From: an uncultured Lachnospiraceae bacterium
Lineage (GTDB): Bacteria > Bacillota > Clostridia > Lachnospirales > Lachnospiraceae
Assembly (NCBI GenBank): GCA_910579935.1
Contig: CAJTVQ010000026.1
Span: forward strand, 1 to 57,065
Length of the DNA: 57,065 bases
Direction: 5' to 3'
This document shows, piece after piece, positions 1 to 8,183 of this stretch; position 1 is the stretch's first letter, and each line of letters begins with the position of its first letter. The notes below the pieces were generated by a model that was not told the DNA's origin, did no database searches, and saw only the letters and a list, made by a program, of their open reading frames with translations. Position numbers and translations under genes: made by a program.

Positions 1-1860
1 AACAATCCGATACCCCTCATTTTTATTCCAACTTCCATTTACACTTCCATTCCCCCTTGCATTCTCCCCCAGATTTTCCTCACCATCCTCAATCCCATAA
101 AACCCTTTCAAAGACCCCTCTTCCGCCCCCAGCAGCATCTCCCAATACAGATTGTGCTTCTTCCCGGCATCATGGAATTTCCACACATCCCGGTTCTCCC
201 TTTGGGAAAACAAATAACTGACCAGCCTGCCGCTTTCCAACTGCGCTTCCGAAGCATCCCGCTCATAATTGTGGCAGGAATTTGTCCCTGCCACAATTCC
301 CGTAATCTGGCAGTCCAGTCCCCATACCTGATTCACCATATAAGAAAGCGTAACCGCTCCACTTCCCGCCCAGCCGATATCCACTGCCGCCGCCTTATGA
401 ATTCCCTGCAGCACCTTCCCGTAATACTTCCCGCCGGCCTGCACCTGTTCCTCATAATGAAAAAGCGCCTCCTGCCAGTATTTCATACAAAATGCTTTCA
501 CCCGCTCCACATTCCGGTCCGTCAGCTTCGTCTCCGGCGTAAAACCCTGTTCGTCACACAGCCGCCCCAGCATATCCCCCAATTCCATACTGCGGAAAAT
601 ATCCGCAAGCCTATACCCCTGATTCACCTTATGATACAAAAAACGCCGGAAATAGTCATACTTATACCTGCCTGCTGTCAGCTTTGCCGCCGCCAGCCTT
701 GACCAGTATACATACTCCTGTGTTTCCTCCGGATACAGCATCCCGTACACACGGCTTAAAACCGCCCCGTCCCGCGACAGAAAGAGAACCTTCTCCACCC
801 CCTGACGCTTCACATGATCATGAATAAACTGGCAATACCCTACTGCAAACCAACCCCCGTAAACGAAACCATACTCATAAGGCGCGCCGTATTCCCGCAG
901 TCCGTTATGCAGATGACTGTTCACAATCCCCCGGTACAGCCCGCCTGCCATCACCGACATATCCTCCGCCCGGAAAGGCATCCCCGCCGCATTCACATTC
1001 TTATAATAAACCACATCCAGCCCATGCTTCTGCGCCTGCTCCACATCCGACCGGACATTGTCACCCACATGCACAAGCCGTCCGGCTCCTCCTTCCCGCT
1101 CCTTCACCCTCTCGAATAACTGCCCGTCATACTTGGAACACCGGTAATCACAGGAAACATAATAAGCATCAAACGTCCCGTAACCTGCCCGCTCCAATAA
1201 CTGCCGGATATACTCTTCCCCCAGATACATATCCGATGTAACCACGATCCGCTTCTTACGCTTCCTAAGCTCCTCCACCACCCGGACCATATACGGATTG
1301 GCAAAACAATATCTGTATTCCGCTTCCAGTTCCGCCCGCATCCCCTCATCCTTCCCGATTCCGCACTCCCTCCCGATCAGCTCATACAGTTCTGCAAACG
1401 TGATTTCCCTGTCCCCTTCCCTTTCGTACCGTTCCGCCCTCGCTTTCCCCTCCATCTCTTTCCTTATACCATAAAAGTCCAGATAATCCAGCTTCTTACC
1501 CACAAAATAGAACAAATCCGCCGGCTTCGAAAAAGGACGGAAGATCAGCGTATCAAACACATCAAAAGAAACCGCATCATAAGCCGCCAGCCTCCCTGCC
1601 AGCGCCTCCGGCTCTTCCCGCTTCGAAAACACCGACTCACTTGGACACAGCTTCTTCTCCTCATAAAAAGCACACGCTTCCGCCTCTCCCAGCTTCCGGA
1701 TACGCAGCACATAATAAGCAAAATTCAGCCAAAGCAGATACATCCATACCCTGACCCTGCCTCCAAACCCATTCGCCATCCCCCGCTTCTTATGATACCT
1801 CTCCCGGATTCCATCCACCCGGTTCACCAACACCATATACAGCCTCAGCCCGACACCCAT
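1..1860 (-). CDS. HAD-superfamily (COG5610-like) surface-polysaccharide protein, 3' end beyond the window
   Basis: An open frame runs from ATG at 1860 to the left edge with no stop, giving at least 620 residues. A good ribosome binding site (GAGTGAGGAG) sits just upstream. HAD motif I is FDVFDTL with the presumed nucleophile Asp100. It is followed by VTSDMYL (motif II) and HVGDNVRSD (motif III/IV). A second domain begins around VLFLSRDG. This arrangement matches large HAD-like proteins encoded in capsule and exopolysaccharide clusters; their substrate is not established. It follows the Wzt-like ATPase and glycosyltransferases, which supports a role in glycan export or decoration. The HAD assignment is secure from motifs; the function is inferred. 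The C-terminus is not visible. Confidence 0.8.
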   Translation of the reverse strand, partial: MGVGLRLYMVLVNRVDGIRERYHKKRGMANGFGGRVRVWMYLLWLNFAYYVLRIRKLGEAEACAFYEEKKLCPSESVFSKREEPEALAGRLAAYDAVSFDVFDTLIFRPFSKPADLFYFVGKKLDYLDFYGIRKEMEGKARAERYEREGDREITFAELYELIGRECGIGKDEGMRAELEAEYRYCFANPYMVRVVEELRKRKKRIVVTSDMYLGEEYIRQLLERAGYGTFDAYYVSCDYRCSKYDGQLFERVKEREGGAGRLVHVGDNVRSDVEQAQKHGLDVVYYKNVNAAGMPFRAEDMSVMAGGLYRGIVNSHLHNGLREYGAPYEYGFVYGGWFAVGYCQFIHDHVKRQGVEKVLFLSRDGAVLSRVYGMLYPEETQEYVYWSRLAAAKLTAGRYKYDYFRRFLYHKVNQGYRLADIFRSMELGDMLGRLCDEQGFTPETKLTDRNVERVKAFCMKYWQEALFHYEEQVQAGGKYYGKVLQGIHKAAAVDIGWAGSGAVTLSYMVNQVWGLDCQITGIVAGTNSCHNYERDASEAQLESGRLVSYLFSQRENRDVWKFHDAGKKHNLYWEMLLGAEEGSLKGFYGIEDGEENLGENARGNGSVNGSWNKNEGYRIV

Positions 1861-2195
1861 CTCTCCACTCCTCACTCAGAAACCATGCACAGATGCAACA
1901 CAAATGTAACCGTTCAGCTATCTTCACTGTTACAGACATCCGGCCATTAAAAACCGCTCCGCAATGGGCCGGATGCTTTCAAGCCATACTCTTTGGCACG
2001 GTCTGCACAGTAAATGCACAGACCTGCCTGTTATACACAAATACACTTCCTCCCCAGCCAATATCCCGTCCCCCTACATCCCACACAATATCCCCGGCAC
2101 TCCCTGTCTGTACTGCGCTTCCTGACCGGCGCAGCACGTGAGACACGATGCCGCGCCCGGCCAGGAAGCGCAGTACAGACAGGGAGTTCACCTCC
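1861..2195. other. Gene-free stretch with two hairpins
   Basis: This 335-bp gap lies between the HAD-like gene and the Wzt-like ATPase gene. It holds a 9-bp stem (CATCCGGCC at 1937-1945 with GGCCGGATG at 1967-1975) and the much longer inverted repeat at 2099-2187, listed separately. No convincing ORF or sigma-A promoter was seen. The hairpins could form a leader for the HAD-like gene. Confidence 0.5.
2099..2187. repeat. 26-bp perfect inverted repeat, possible mobile hairpin or terminator
   Basis: The arm at 2099-2124 is the exact reverse complement of 2162-2187. The 37-nt centre can fold further: CCGG-CGC pairs with GCGC-CCGG, and CGTG-AGA-CACG forms a tip. It begins 8 nt after the stop of the Wzt-like gene. 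Neither side has a T-run, so a simple intrinsic terminator is unlikely. A REP-like or cruciform element is an alternative. Confidence 0.7.
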
Positions 2196-2915
2196 TCACT
2201 TCTCCAACTGTCCGTAAGCCCTGCACACTTCCTCCGGCTTCCCGATCATCCGCATGACCCCTTTTTCGATCCAGACCGCCGTATCGCAGTTCTTCCGTAT
2301 GAAATCCGCCGAATGGGACACGATCAGCACCGTAACCCCGCTGTGGATCATCTCCTGAATCCGTTCCTCACTCTTTTTCCGGAAAAACATATCCCCCACG
2401 CTCAAGACCTCATCCAAAATCAGAATATCCGGCGATTCCCGCATGGTAGCGATCGCAAAACCAAGGCGCGATACCATACCGGAGGAAAAATTTTTCATGC
2501 GCTCATCCATGAATCCCTCTAACTCTGCAAATGCCACAATATCATCAAACTTTTCATCAATATACTCCTTCGTATATCCGATAATGGCTCCGTTCAGATA
2601 AACATTTTCCCTCGCCGTCAGCTCCATATCAAATCCGGTTCCCAGGGTCAGCATGTGTATCTTGCTCGTATTTACGACCACCTTTCCTTTGGTGGGAATG
2701 AGGGCCCCTGCGATAATCTTTAACAGCGTGCTCTTGCCGGAACCATTGGTTCCGATGATTCCCATTACTTCCCCCTGCTTCACCTCAAAGGTTACATCCT
2801 TCAGGGCCGAAAAAACACGATAGTGGTTCTGACGCTTTAAAGTCCGGATCATATATTCTTTCAGACTGGAAGACTCATCCTGGGCCAGCTTGAAATTCAT
2901 CGTCACATGACGCAC
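2196..2915 (-). pseudogene. Polysaccharide ABC exporter ATPase (Wzt/TagH type), 5' truncated
   Basis: The 239-residue frame has an ABC ATPase core: Walker A GTNGSGKST, a signature-like NFSSGM segment, Walker B ILILDEVLSVGD and the switch histidine in VSHS. The preserved N-terminus (VTMNFKLAQDES) is typical of the O-antigen/teichoic-acid exporter family, but the few residues that usually precede it are missing. In frame, only a GTG at 2915 can start; a stop (TAA) lies seven codons upstream and no good ribosome binding site is present. The missing 5' end coincides with a serine-recombinase remnant on the other strand, and no Wzm permease gene is found. I read it as truncated by recombination. 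The ATPase core is intact, so residual expression is possible. Confidence 0.7.
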
Positions 2916-3028
2916 ATGAACTGATTGACCGGATTACGATTTACGAAACGCCAGGAATGGGGCGCTGCCGCAAGGGTAAGGAAAAGCGCATTACCATCTA
3001 CTACAAATTTGTCGGGGCTATCCAATAA
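2915..3028 (+). pseudogene. C-terminal remnant of a large serine recombinase (DUF4368 type)
   Basis: On the plus strand, codons 2915-3025 read HELIDRITIYE, then a Gly/Lys/Arg-rich linker, then KRITIYYKFVGAI before TAA at 3026-3028. The pattern of an LIDRI-IYE helix, a basic linker and a YYxFVG strand is typical of the extreme C-terminus of TnpX/Tn4451-like serine recombinases. The upstream part of the enzyme is gone: the sequence passes directly into the antisense of the Wzt-like ATPase at about 2915. This is a deletion scar of an integrative element. Confidence 0.7.
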
Positions 3029-3031
3029 TAG

Positions 3032-3057
3032 AAAAACGGCATCCCTTATGGATGCCG
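3032..3057 (-). terminator. Intrinsic terminator after the short HAD-like gene
   Basis: The 8-bp stem CGGCATCC/GGATGCCG (3037-3044 with 3050-3057) has a 5-nt loop. On the minus strand it is followed by TTTTT. It lies 7 nt after the stop of the gene at 3065-3448. Confidence 0.75.
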
Positions 3058-3064
3058 AAAAAAA

Positions 3065-3448
3065 TCACTTGGCTTTACGTCCTTTTGACTTCTCATCATC
3101 CCCGCACCTCAGTGCATACCGGGAACAATACAGATACCGGCATTCCAACCGAAGATGCCGCTGCCTGCAGAAATACTCCGCCACACGGTACATCATATAG
3201 CCGTCCCTTGCCAGAAAATACAGCCTCCGCTTTCCGCTTTCCAAGGCGTCCTCCAAAACCCATAGAACATAAGACAGCATCACAGGCGCCAGCACATAGC
3301 AAAAAGCAGCAGCCCACTCATCTTCCGGCCCTGCTTTCCGCCCCTTCCCGCACTCTTCATAAATATGCTCCGAACATTCATACAGCCGTGGGAGTTTCCC
3401 CAAAATTCTCCGGTACCGATTCCTCTTTTTCCCAGTTCCACTCTTCAT
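3065..3448 (-). CDS. Short HAD-like polysaccharide protein fragment
   Basis: This 127-residue frame contains RRLYFLARDGYMMYRVAEYF followed by LYCSRYALR. The segment resembles the second-domain start of the large HAD-like protein at 1-1860 (VLFLSRDG, then a YWSRLA segment). Relatives carry several hundred more residues, whereas this frame stops just before a terminator. It overlaps the upstream glycosyltransferase by 71 bp, with a weak AGGATAT binding site before ATG 3448. It is probably a truncated paralogue, cut by the same event that left the recombinase scar at 2915-3028. A short functional protein cannot be excluded. Confidence 0.5.
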   Translation of the reverse strand: MKSGTGKKRNRYRRILGKLPRLYECSEHIYEECGKGRKAGPEDEWAAAFCYVLAPVMLSYVLWVLEDALESGKRRLYFLARDGYMMYRVAEYFCRQRHLRLECRYLYCSRYALRCGDDEKSKGRKAK

Positions 3449-4271
3449 GTCTCATATCCTGCCTGTGATAAAGCCTTTTCGCCCTCCATATCATTCCTGC
3501 GGGCACCGCTGCCGCCAGAAGCGGACGGATCACATAAAGCCACCCGCAGGGAGATAAAATTCCTAACTCCTTAAAATTCCGGTAGCGGATCCGCATTTCC
3601 GCCATGCGGTAACAGAATTTTCTTTTGACATAGGAATTTCTGTCTTCCCGGTAAAAAAACAAATCCTCCTGAATATTCTCTCCCTGATATCCCAGCTTAT
3701 ACAGACGCATAAAAAGTTCGTAATCTTCACAGCGCCAGTTCTCCCTGGAATCTCTGTATGTATTCCCGGCCTCGAAAACTTCCCGTCTTATCATTACCGT
3801 CGGATGAATGAACGGGGAACATTTCAAAAAATCATTCCGTTCCGGTTTCTCCGGCATTCTGCGGCGGCCCCACACTCCGTTATCATCCAGCAGTCTGGCA
3901 TTGCAGCCCGCATAGGCAACTTCCGGATGAGCCTCCATAAAATCATACTGCACCTGAAGCCGGCTGCCCGCACTGATATCATCGTCATCCATCCTGGCCA
4001 GATACTTTCCCCTGGCCACATCAATGCAGGTATTCAGGGAATAAGCCAGGCCGTGATTCACCGGATTACTGATCAGTACAACCCGTTTGTCCATCCGTTC
4101 AAACCGCTGTAAATAATCAGCCAGTTCCCGGTCGGAACCGTCATTATAAATAATAAATTCAAAATCCGTAAAACTCTGCCTTAAGATAGACAGTACCGCC
4201 TCCTCCAGACGCTTCCTGTCCCTTTGGTTGTAAATACTCATGATCACACTGATCGCCGGTCTTCTGTCCAT
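3378..4271 (-). CDS. Family 2 glycosyltransferase
   Basis: This 297-residue GT-A enzyme begins with AISVIMSIYNQ, followed by IIYNDGS and the nucleotide-sugar/metal motif ARMDDDDIS (the DxD region). The segments FIHPTVMIRREVFE and CEDYELFMRL are typical of family 2 enzymes that make surface polysaccharides. There is no signal peptide; a hydrophobic stretch near residue 250 may anchor it to the inner face of the membrane. The gene lies 21 nt after the GT4 gene, so the two are probably co-transcribed. Donor and acceptor sugars cannot be read from sequence. Confidence 0.88.
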   Translation of the reverse strand: MDRRPAISVIMSIYNQRDRKRLEEAVLSILRQSFTDFEFIIYNDGSDRELADYLQRFERMDKRVVLISNPVNHGLAYSLNTCIDVARGKYLARMDDDDISAGSRLQVQYDFMEAHPEVAYAGCNARLLDDNGVWGRRRMPEKPERNDFLKCSPFIHPTVMIRREVFEAGNTYRDSRENWRCEDYELFMRLYKLGYQGENIQEDLFFYREDRNSYVKRKFCYRMAEMRIRYRNFKELGILSPCGWLYVIRPLLAAAVPAGMIWRAKRLYHRQDMRHEEWNWEKEESVPENFGETPTAV

Positions 4272-4292
4272 ACTTTATTCCCTTTATTCCTG

Positions 4293-5456
4293 CTATTCCG
4301 CCAACACTTCTTCTTCCGTCATCTTCCGGTATATCTTTCGCATGATCCGGTCCGTTTCCGACAGGTCAAACCGTTTTGCCCGTTCCGTACACGCCAGTCC
4401 CATCCGCTTCCTGTCCTCCGGATCTTCCATCATACGGGTTATCGCCTCCGCGTATTCCTCCGCGCTTCCGCTCCTGCATACATAACCGGTCACGCCATCC
4501 TCCATGTATTCCCGCGTTCCCCTGCAGTCGGAAGTGATCAGCGGGATTCCCCCCGCCATCGCCTCTATTGCAGCGATCCCCAGTCCTTCCCTTTTGGAAG
4601 GAAAAGCAAAACAGTCCGCACACTGCAGCATATCCGGAATATCCCGCCGGAACCCGAATAAAGTAAACTGGCTTCCAATGCCCAGTTCTTCCGCAAGCCG
4701 GCCAAGATACTCCGCCCGTTCGCCCTTTCCGCAGACCCCGTAATGTATCCGCAGATTTCCGGTCTTCGCTATCGCATACAATATCACTTCATGGTTTTTG
4801 TTCCGATTCAGCTCTCCCACGGACAATATGTAAAAAACCTCTTCTCCGATACCCAGCCTGTCACGCATGATCTTCCTTCTGTCCGGCCCCTTCCGGAATC
4901 TTTCCGTACGGACCCCTACGCCGGGAATCTGCACCCTCAGGCTTTTCTTTTTTCTTAAACGGAAGAGAGAAGCTCTTTTATAATCCTCTTTATTGATCGT
5001 GATCAGACAGTCCGTTACCCTTGCCAGCAAAGCTTCCACCGGAAAAAAGAGTAACCAGTTCACCCCCGGCGCTCCCTTATAAAAATGGAAGCCGTGGGCC
5101 GTATAGATTACCCGTACTTTCTGCCTGCGGCAGAATACCGCCGCCAGACGTCCCAGCACCCCTCCGATCGGATTATGGCAGTGCAGTAACTCAATCTGTT
5201 GTGTCCTGATTATATTGCATATCTGAAAAAATGCCTTTATATTATGAGCCAGATGTACCGGCGTTTTCTCTATTTCTATCTGATAAAGCTTTATTCCCTT
5301 TTTCCTCAGTTCCCCTTGGTCTGATTCATAAACCGGATTGTAAAAATTGGAAGCATAATGAAGTTCACAGCCCAAATCCTTTAGTATATCCACATCATTC
5401 ATCTCAAACTGGGATAAAAATCCGCTTATGGTTGTTACGATCAAAACTTTTTTCAT
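4293..5456 (-). CDS. Family 4 glycosyltransferase
   Basis: This 387-residue GT-B enzyme starts at ATG 5456 with binding site AAGGGAG. The N-terminal Rossmann half has KKVLIVTTISGF and LHCHNPIGGVLGRLAA. The C-terminal half has ILSVGELNRNKNHEVIL, LFGFRRDIPDML, and the donor-binding segment FPSKREGLGIAAIEAMAGG (an E-x7-E type motif). Such enzymes transfer hexose or N-acetylhexosamine from nucleotide sugars during capsule or exopolysaccharide assembly. It heads the surviving part of the leftward polysaccharide operon. Confidence 0.9.
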   Translation of the reverse strand: MKKVLIVTTISGFLSQFEMNDVDILKDLGCELHYASNFYNPVYESDQGELRKKGIKLYQIEIEKTPVHLAHNIKAFFQICNIIRTQQIELLHCHNPIGGVLGRLAAVFCRRQKVRVIYTAHGFHFYKGAPGVNWLLFFPVEALLARVTDCLITINKEDYKRASLFRLRKKKSLRVQIPGVGVRTERFRKGPDRRKIMRDRLGIGEEVFYILSVGELNRNKNHEVILYAIAKTGNLRIHYGVCGKGERAEYLGRLAEELGIGSQFTLFGFRRDIPDMLQCADCFAFPSKREGLGIAAIEAMAGGIPLITSDCRGTREYMEDGVTGYVCRSGSAEEYAEAITRMMEDPEDRKRMGLACTERAKRFDLSETDRIMRKIYRKMTEEEVLAE

Positions 5457-5528
5457 TTTTTGCTCCCTTTGACGGTCTTTTCCCAGTTGTTCCAGACAGT
5501 CCGGTCCATTCGCAATTTTTTAATGACA

Positions 5529-5548
5529 GCCGGCTGTCTGCAGCCGGC
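5529..5548. terminator. GC-rich hairpin after the secreted-protein gene
   Basis: The perfect 8-bp stem GCCGGCTG/CAGCCGGC has a TCTG loop, lying between the secreted-protein gene and the GT4 gene. No T-run follows on either strand, so it is a weak terminator candidate. Confidence 0.35.
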
Positions 5549-5636
5549 CGTCCTGCCACACTTGGTTTAATGAAAATCCTGACTTTCTTTTTCTTTTTTC
5601 ATTCCAACAGCCTGCCGCAGGCAGACTCCGTCTTTT

Positions 5637-6185
5637 TTAAGGAAGCGCTACAAATGCAATGGCCCCTGATCCTGTCAGGTTCAGAACTACATGGTCTTCC
5701 CTTATTTCAACGATTTCCACGTCAACCCATACGCCGTTTATAAGCTGTTTTGCAACCACTTTCGTGCCGCCTGCAAGTCCCTTCAGATAGAAATTGACAG
5801 TGGCAACATTGAAATTCGCATTGGGTATACTAATGGATATTACATTCAAAAGGCTTCCGCCAAGAGCTGCTGCCTGGCTTACTGCATCAGCTGCCAAATC
5901 CTTATCCACTTTGGATAAAGTTGCCGTTAAGTTCGTGGCAACGCCGTTCACAACAATTTTGCCTCCCTGGCCGACCGGCATGGCATTTTCAACGCCGGGT
6001 GTTGTCACAACGGTATTGTTATAATATTCTCCGGCCGACATACCGCGGTTTGCCGCTGCCTGTGCGTCACCTGCATCCGAAAAACCTGCCGATGCCAGTA
6101 CTGCCTGTGCAGACGGACTCGATGCAGATACCGTAGCGGAGCACAGAAGCACGGAAGCGCTCAATAAAGCAATAAATTTTTTCAT
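5637..6185 (-). CDS. Secreted protein of unknown function
   Basis: I start this 182-residue protein at ATG 6185 because AAGGAG lies 10 nt upstream; an in-frame ATG 21 nt earlier lacks one. MKKFIALLSASVLLCSATVSA is a clear signal peptide with a likely cut after VSA. The mature part is rich in Ala, Gly, Asn and Val, and contains VGQGGKIVVNGVATN, a set of alternating hydrophobic strands and GSGAIAFVALP at the end. No lipobox, sortase signal or known catalytic motif is visible. The strand-rich pattern suggests a small beta-structured surface domain. It lies upstream of the polysaccharide genes but probably forms its own unit. Confidence 0.75.
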   Translation of the reverse strand: MKKFIALLSASVLLCSATVSASSPSAQAVLASAGFSDAGDAQAAANRGMSAGEYYNNTVVTTPGVENAMPVGQGGKIVVNGVATNLTATLSKVDKDLAADAVSQAAALGGSLLNVISISIPNANFNVATVNFYLKGLAGGTKVVAKQLINGVWVDVEIVEIREDHVVLNLTGSGAIAFVALP

Positions 6186-6351
6186 GGTCCCATTTCTCCT
6201 TTCCATTCCTAAGTGTGGTCTATATTAACATCGATGATGCCAATACCTTTTTTGAACCAGCTCATCCTGCCGCAGCACTTACCGAAATGACATTCCTGCC
6301 GCGAACCGGTACATACATGAAAATTCCCTAAGCCAGCCCTCCCGCTGACTT

Positions 6352-6508
6352 AGGAACTGTTAAGAAATAAATCTTTACATTTGACTTGTCTGAGTCCGCA
6401 AATGCCACGTTGTCATCAGTCGTCGATGCCCGCATCGACTCCATCTTCCGCCTTGCCTTTGTGAACTCATCCTGCGTCAAAGTGTAAAGTTATTTCTTAA
6501 CAGTTCCT
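6352..6508. mobile_element. Palindromic element A, copy 1
   Basis: This 157-bp element has ends AGGAACTGTTAAGAAATAA and its reverse complement, plus a further TTTACA/TGTAAA match. A central 8-bp inverted repeat (GTCGATGC at 6422-6429, GCATCGAC at 6432-6439) sits inside. It is identical to the copy at 51219-51375 and differs by two bases from the copy at 54728-54884. Both flanks read TTA beside the GGAACTG ends. It lies 18 bp after the LCP gene stop. No transposase is encoded, so it is best described as a MITE. The rest of the gap between 6186 and 6526 shows no gene. Confidence 0.88.
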
Positions 6509-6526
6509 TAGCGCATGTTTGAAAAT

Positions 6527-7612
6527 TCATTCCCTGGGTTCATAAAAAACTTCTATCATCAGCCGGTACAGTTCATCCTCATCCACATAAAATTCCTCGA
6601 ATTCTTCCCCCTGTACCGTCTCACCCTGCAAGGAATAGAACTGATCCATACTGAACTTATAATCTACCGCCAGTCCGGCAAGATACACCACTTCGTCCAC
6701 CGAAATATCCGTTACCATCTGTGCCGTTACGGCATTATACAGCTTCAGCACCAGTGTGAAATCCTCTTTCACCGCGCTCTTCGTCTTCCGTATCCATTCT
6801 CCCAGAAACTGCTTCTGGCGCTCCAGCCTCCTGTTCGCGGAACCGGCCTCGTCAATATTCCTGTACCGTACATAGGAATATGCCTTCCTCCCGTCCAAAA
6901 GAACCGTTTCCCCTTCATTTACCACGTAGTCCCCCAACGTCTCATCCTGTATCGCCGAGGTGACATCCTCTAACGCCGTCAGCTCTATTCCCCCGATCAA
7001 ATCCGTCAGCGTAATGATCGCATCCATATTGACCGCGCAATACCCGTGAATCGGCAGGTTATACATAAGATTCCTGACCGCTTCCACCTGATATTCACAG
7101 CTTTCCTCCACGCCGTTTCCGAACCCGTGCTGCACCGCAATCTGTGCCTCTATCGTAGACAGATACTCTCCGTTACTGTCATACAGCTTAATATCCGTCA
7201 TCGTATTCCTGTTGATGCCAATCACCTGAAACGTCTTATTCCGTGGATTGAGTACCAGCAAAAACAGGGCATCGGCTTGTCCCCCGTCCGTGCCTTCCGC
7301 CACTTCCCTGACCTGATCGTCCTTATCAATTCCCATAAACAGGAACGTCATAATATCTTCATTATAAACATATATCTGATCTTCGTACTTTACCCAGCCA
7401 GGCTCCCATTCTTCCTTCTCCGCATCCGTCTGTTCCTGCTGCACATCCACGCGTTCCATCTGCGGCCGGACATCTGCCTCGCGCTTTTTAAGGCTTCTTT
7501 TCCCGCTTGCCCTTACTGCTGCAAAAGAAAGCAGGAGCACACCGAAAACAGCTAGTATACAGCAGACGATCACTACCCAGACCCTGACTTTTTTTCTTCC
7601 TGTCGCTCTCAC
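6527..7612 (-). CDS. LytR-CpsA-Psr (LCP) family cell-wall ligase
   Basis: This 361-residue protein starts at GTG 7612, preceded by GAGGGG. It has a cytoplasmic Arg/Lys-rich start, one membrane segment at about residues 11-34, and an extracellular LCP domain. Recognisable LCP segments are TFLFMGIDK, DALFLLVLNP, IGINRNTMTD, YLSTIEAQIAVQHGFG and YVRYRNIDEAGSANRRLERQ, which holds the conserved arginines that bind polyprenyl pyrophosphate. Family members transfer teichoic acids or capsule chains to peptidoglycan. The neighbouring glycosyltransferases fit that role. A consensus sigma-A promoter lies directly upstream. Confidence 0.9.
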   Translation of the reverse strand: MRATGRKKVRVWVVIVCCILAVFGVLLLSFAAVRASGKRSLKKREADVRPQMERVDVQQEQTDAEKEEWEPGWVKYEDQIYVYNEDIMTFLFMGIDKDDQVREVAEGTDGGQADALFLLVLNPRNKTFQVIGINRNTMTDIKLYDSNGEYLSTIEAQIAVQHGFGNGVEESCEYQVEAVRNLMYNLPIHGYCAVNMDAIITLTDLIGGIELTALEDVTSAIQDETLGDYVVNEGETVLLDGRKAYSYVRYRNIDEAGSANRRLERQKQFLGEWIRKTKSAVKEDFTLVLKLYNAVTAQMVTDISVDEVVYLAGLAVDYKFSMDQFYSLQGETVQGEEFEEFYVDEDELYRLMIEVFYEPRE

Positions 7613-7650
7613 ACTTTTAAATACCCCTCACCTGCATTAAAAATATCTTA

Positions 7651-7679
7651 ATTATATAATTTCGCACATATGATGTCAA
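7651..7679 (-). promoter_or_regulatory. Sigma-A promoter of the LCP gene
   Basis: On the minus strand, TTGACA (7674-7679) and TATAAT (7651-7656) are both perfect consensus with a 17-nt spacer. The -10 box ends 38 nt before the GTG start. Confidence 0.9.
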
Positions 7680-7817
7680 TACTTATTTTCCGTATCCGCG
7701 TGCGTTAACAACATGTCCCATTCCCGACACAGAAAATTTTTATATCAGTTGGAAACACAGTCAAGCCATCCCACATAGTATAAACCATAAATAAAAAAAA
7801 TCTTTGGAGGAAATAAA

Positions 7818-8045
7818 ATGAGTGACTTAACAGCAACAAACTGCGGATGCAACACAAATCGTAGCAACGGGTGCGGGTGCAACTCCATTATATGGATTCT
7901 CATCCTGCTTTCTTTCTGCAACAACGGCAGCGACAGCTGCGGATGCGGCGCCAGCCTTTTCGGCGGAAACAGCTCCGGCTGCGGATGCGAAAACATCATC
8001 TGGATCCTGCTCCTTTTAAGCTGCTGCGGTGGCAACTTCTGCTAA
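7818..8045 (+). CDS. Cysteine-rich miniprotein with internal duplication
   Basis: This 75-residue protein has a strong GGAGG binding site 7 nt before ATG. It contains 12 cysteines arranged in two similar halves: NCGC...NGCGCNSIIWILILLSFC and SCGCG...SGCGCENIIWILLLLSCC. Each half has two CGC motifs followed by a short hydrophobic helix. Similar very short Cys-rich products are common in Lachnospiraceae and are often labelled by analogy to insect chorion proteins, without a known function. A strong terminator follows, so it is transcribed alone or ends its unit. Metal binding, disulfide cross-linking or spore-coat use are all possible; none is shown here. Confidence 0.75.
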   Translation: MSDLTATNCGCNTNRSNGCGCNSIIWILILLSFCNNGSDSCGCGASLFGGNSSGCGCENIIWILLLLSCCGGNFC

Positions 8046-8064
8046 TATCTGATCTGCACATCTT

Positions 8065-8096
8065 GAAAATAGGCTCTCATGAGCCTATTTTCTCTT
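8065..8096 (+). terminator. Intrinsic terminator of the Cys-rich gene
   Basis: The 12-bp perfect stem GAAAATAGGCTC/GAGCCTATTTTC has a TCAT loop. The 3' arm ends in TTTTC and TCTT follows. It lies 20 nt after the stop codon. Confidence 0.85.
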
Positions 8097-8183
8097 AAAG
8101 AGGCAGGAAAAGGATCACGTAAAATACACATATTTCATGTTTGGGTTACATAGGATTTAAAAACAAAGGGGCAGGGGATATTT

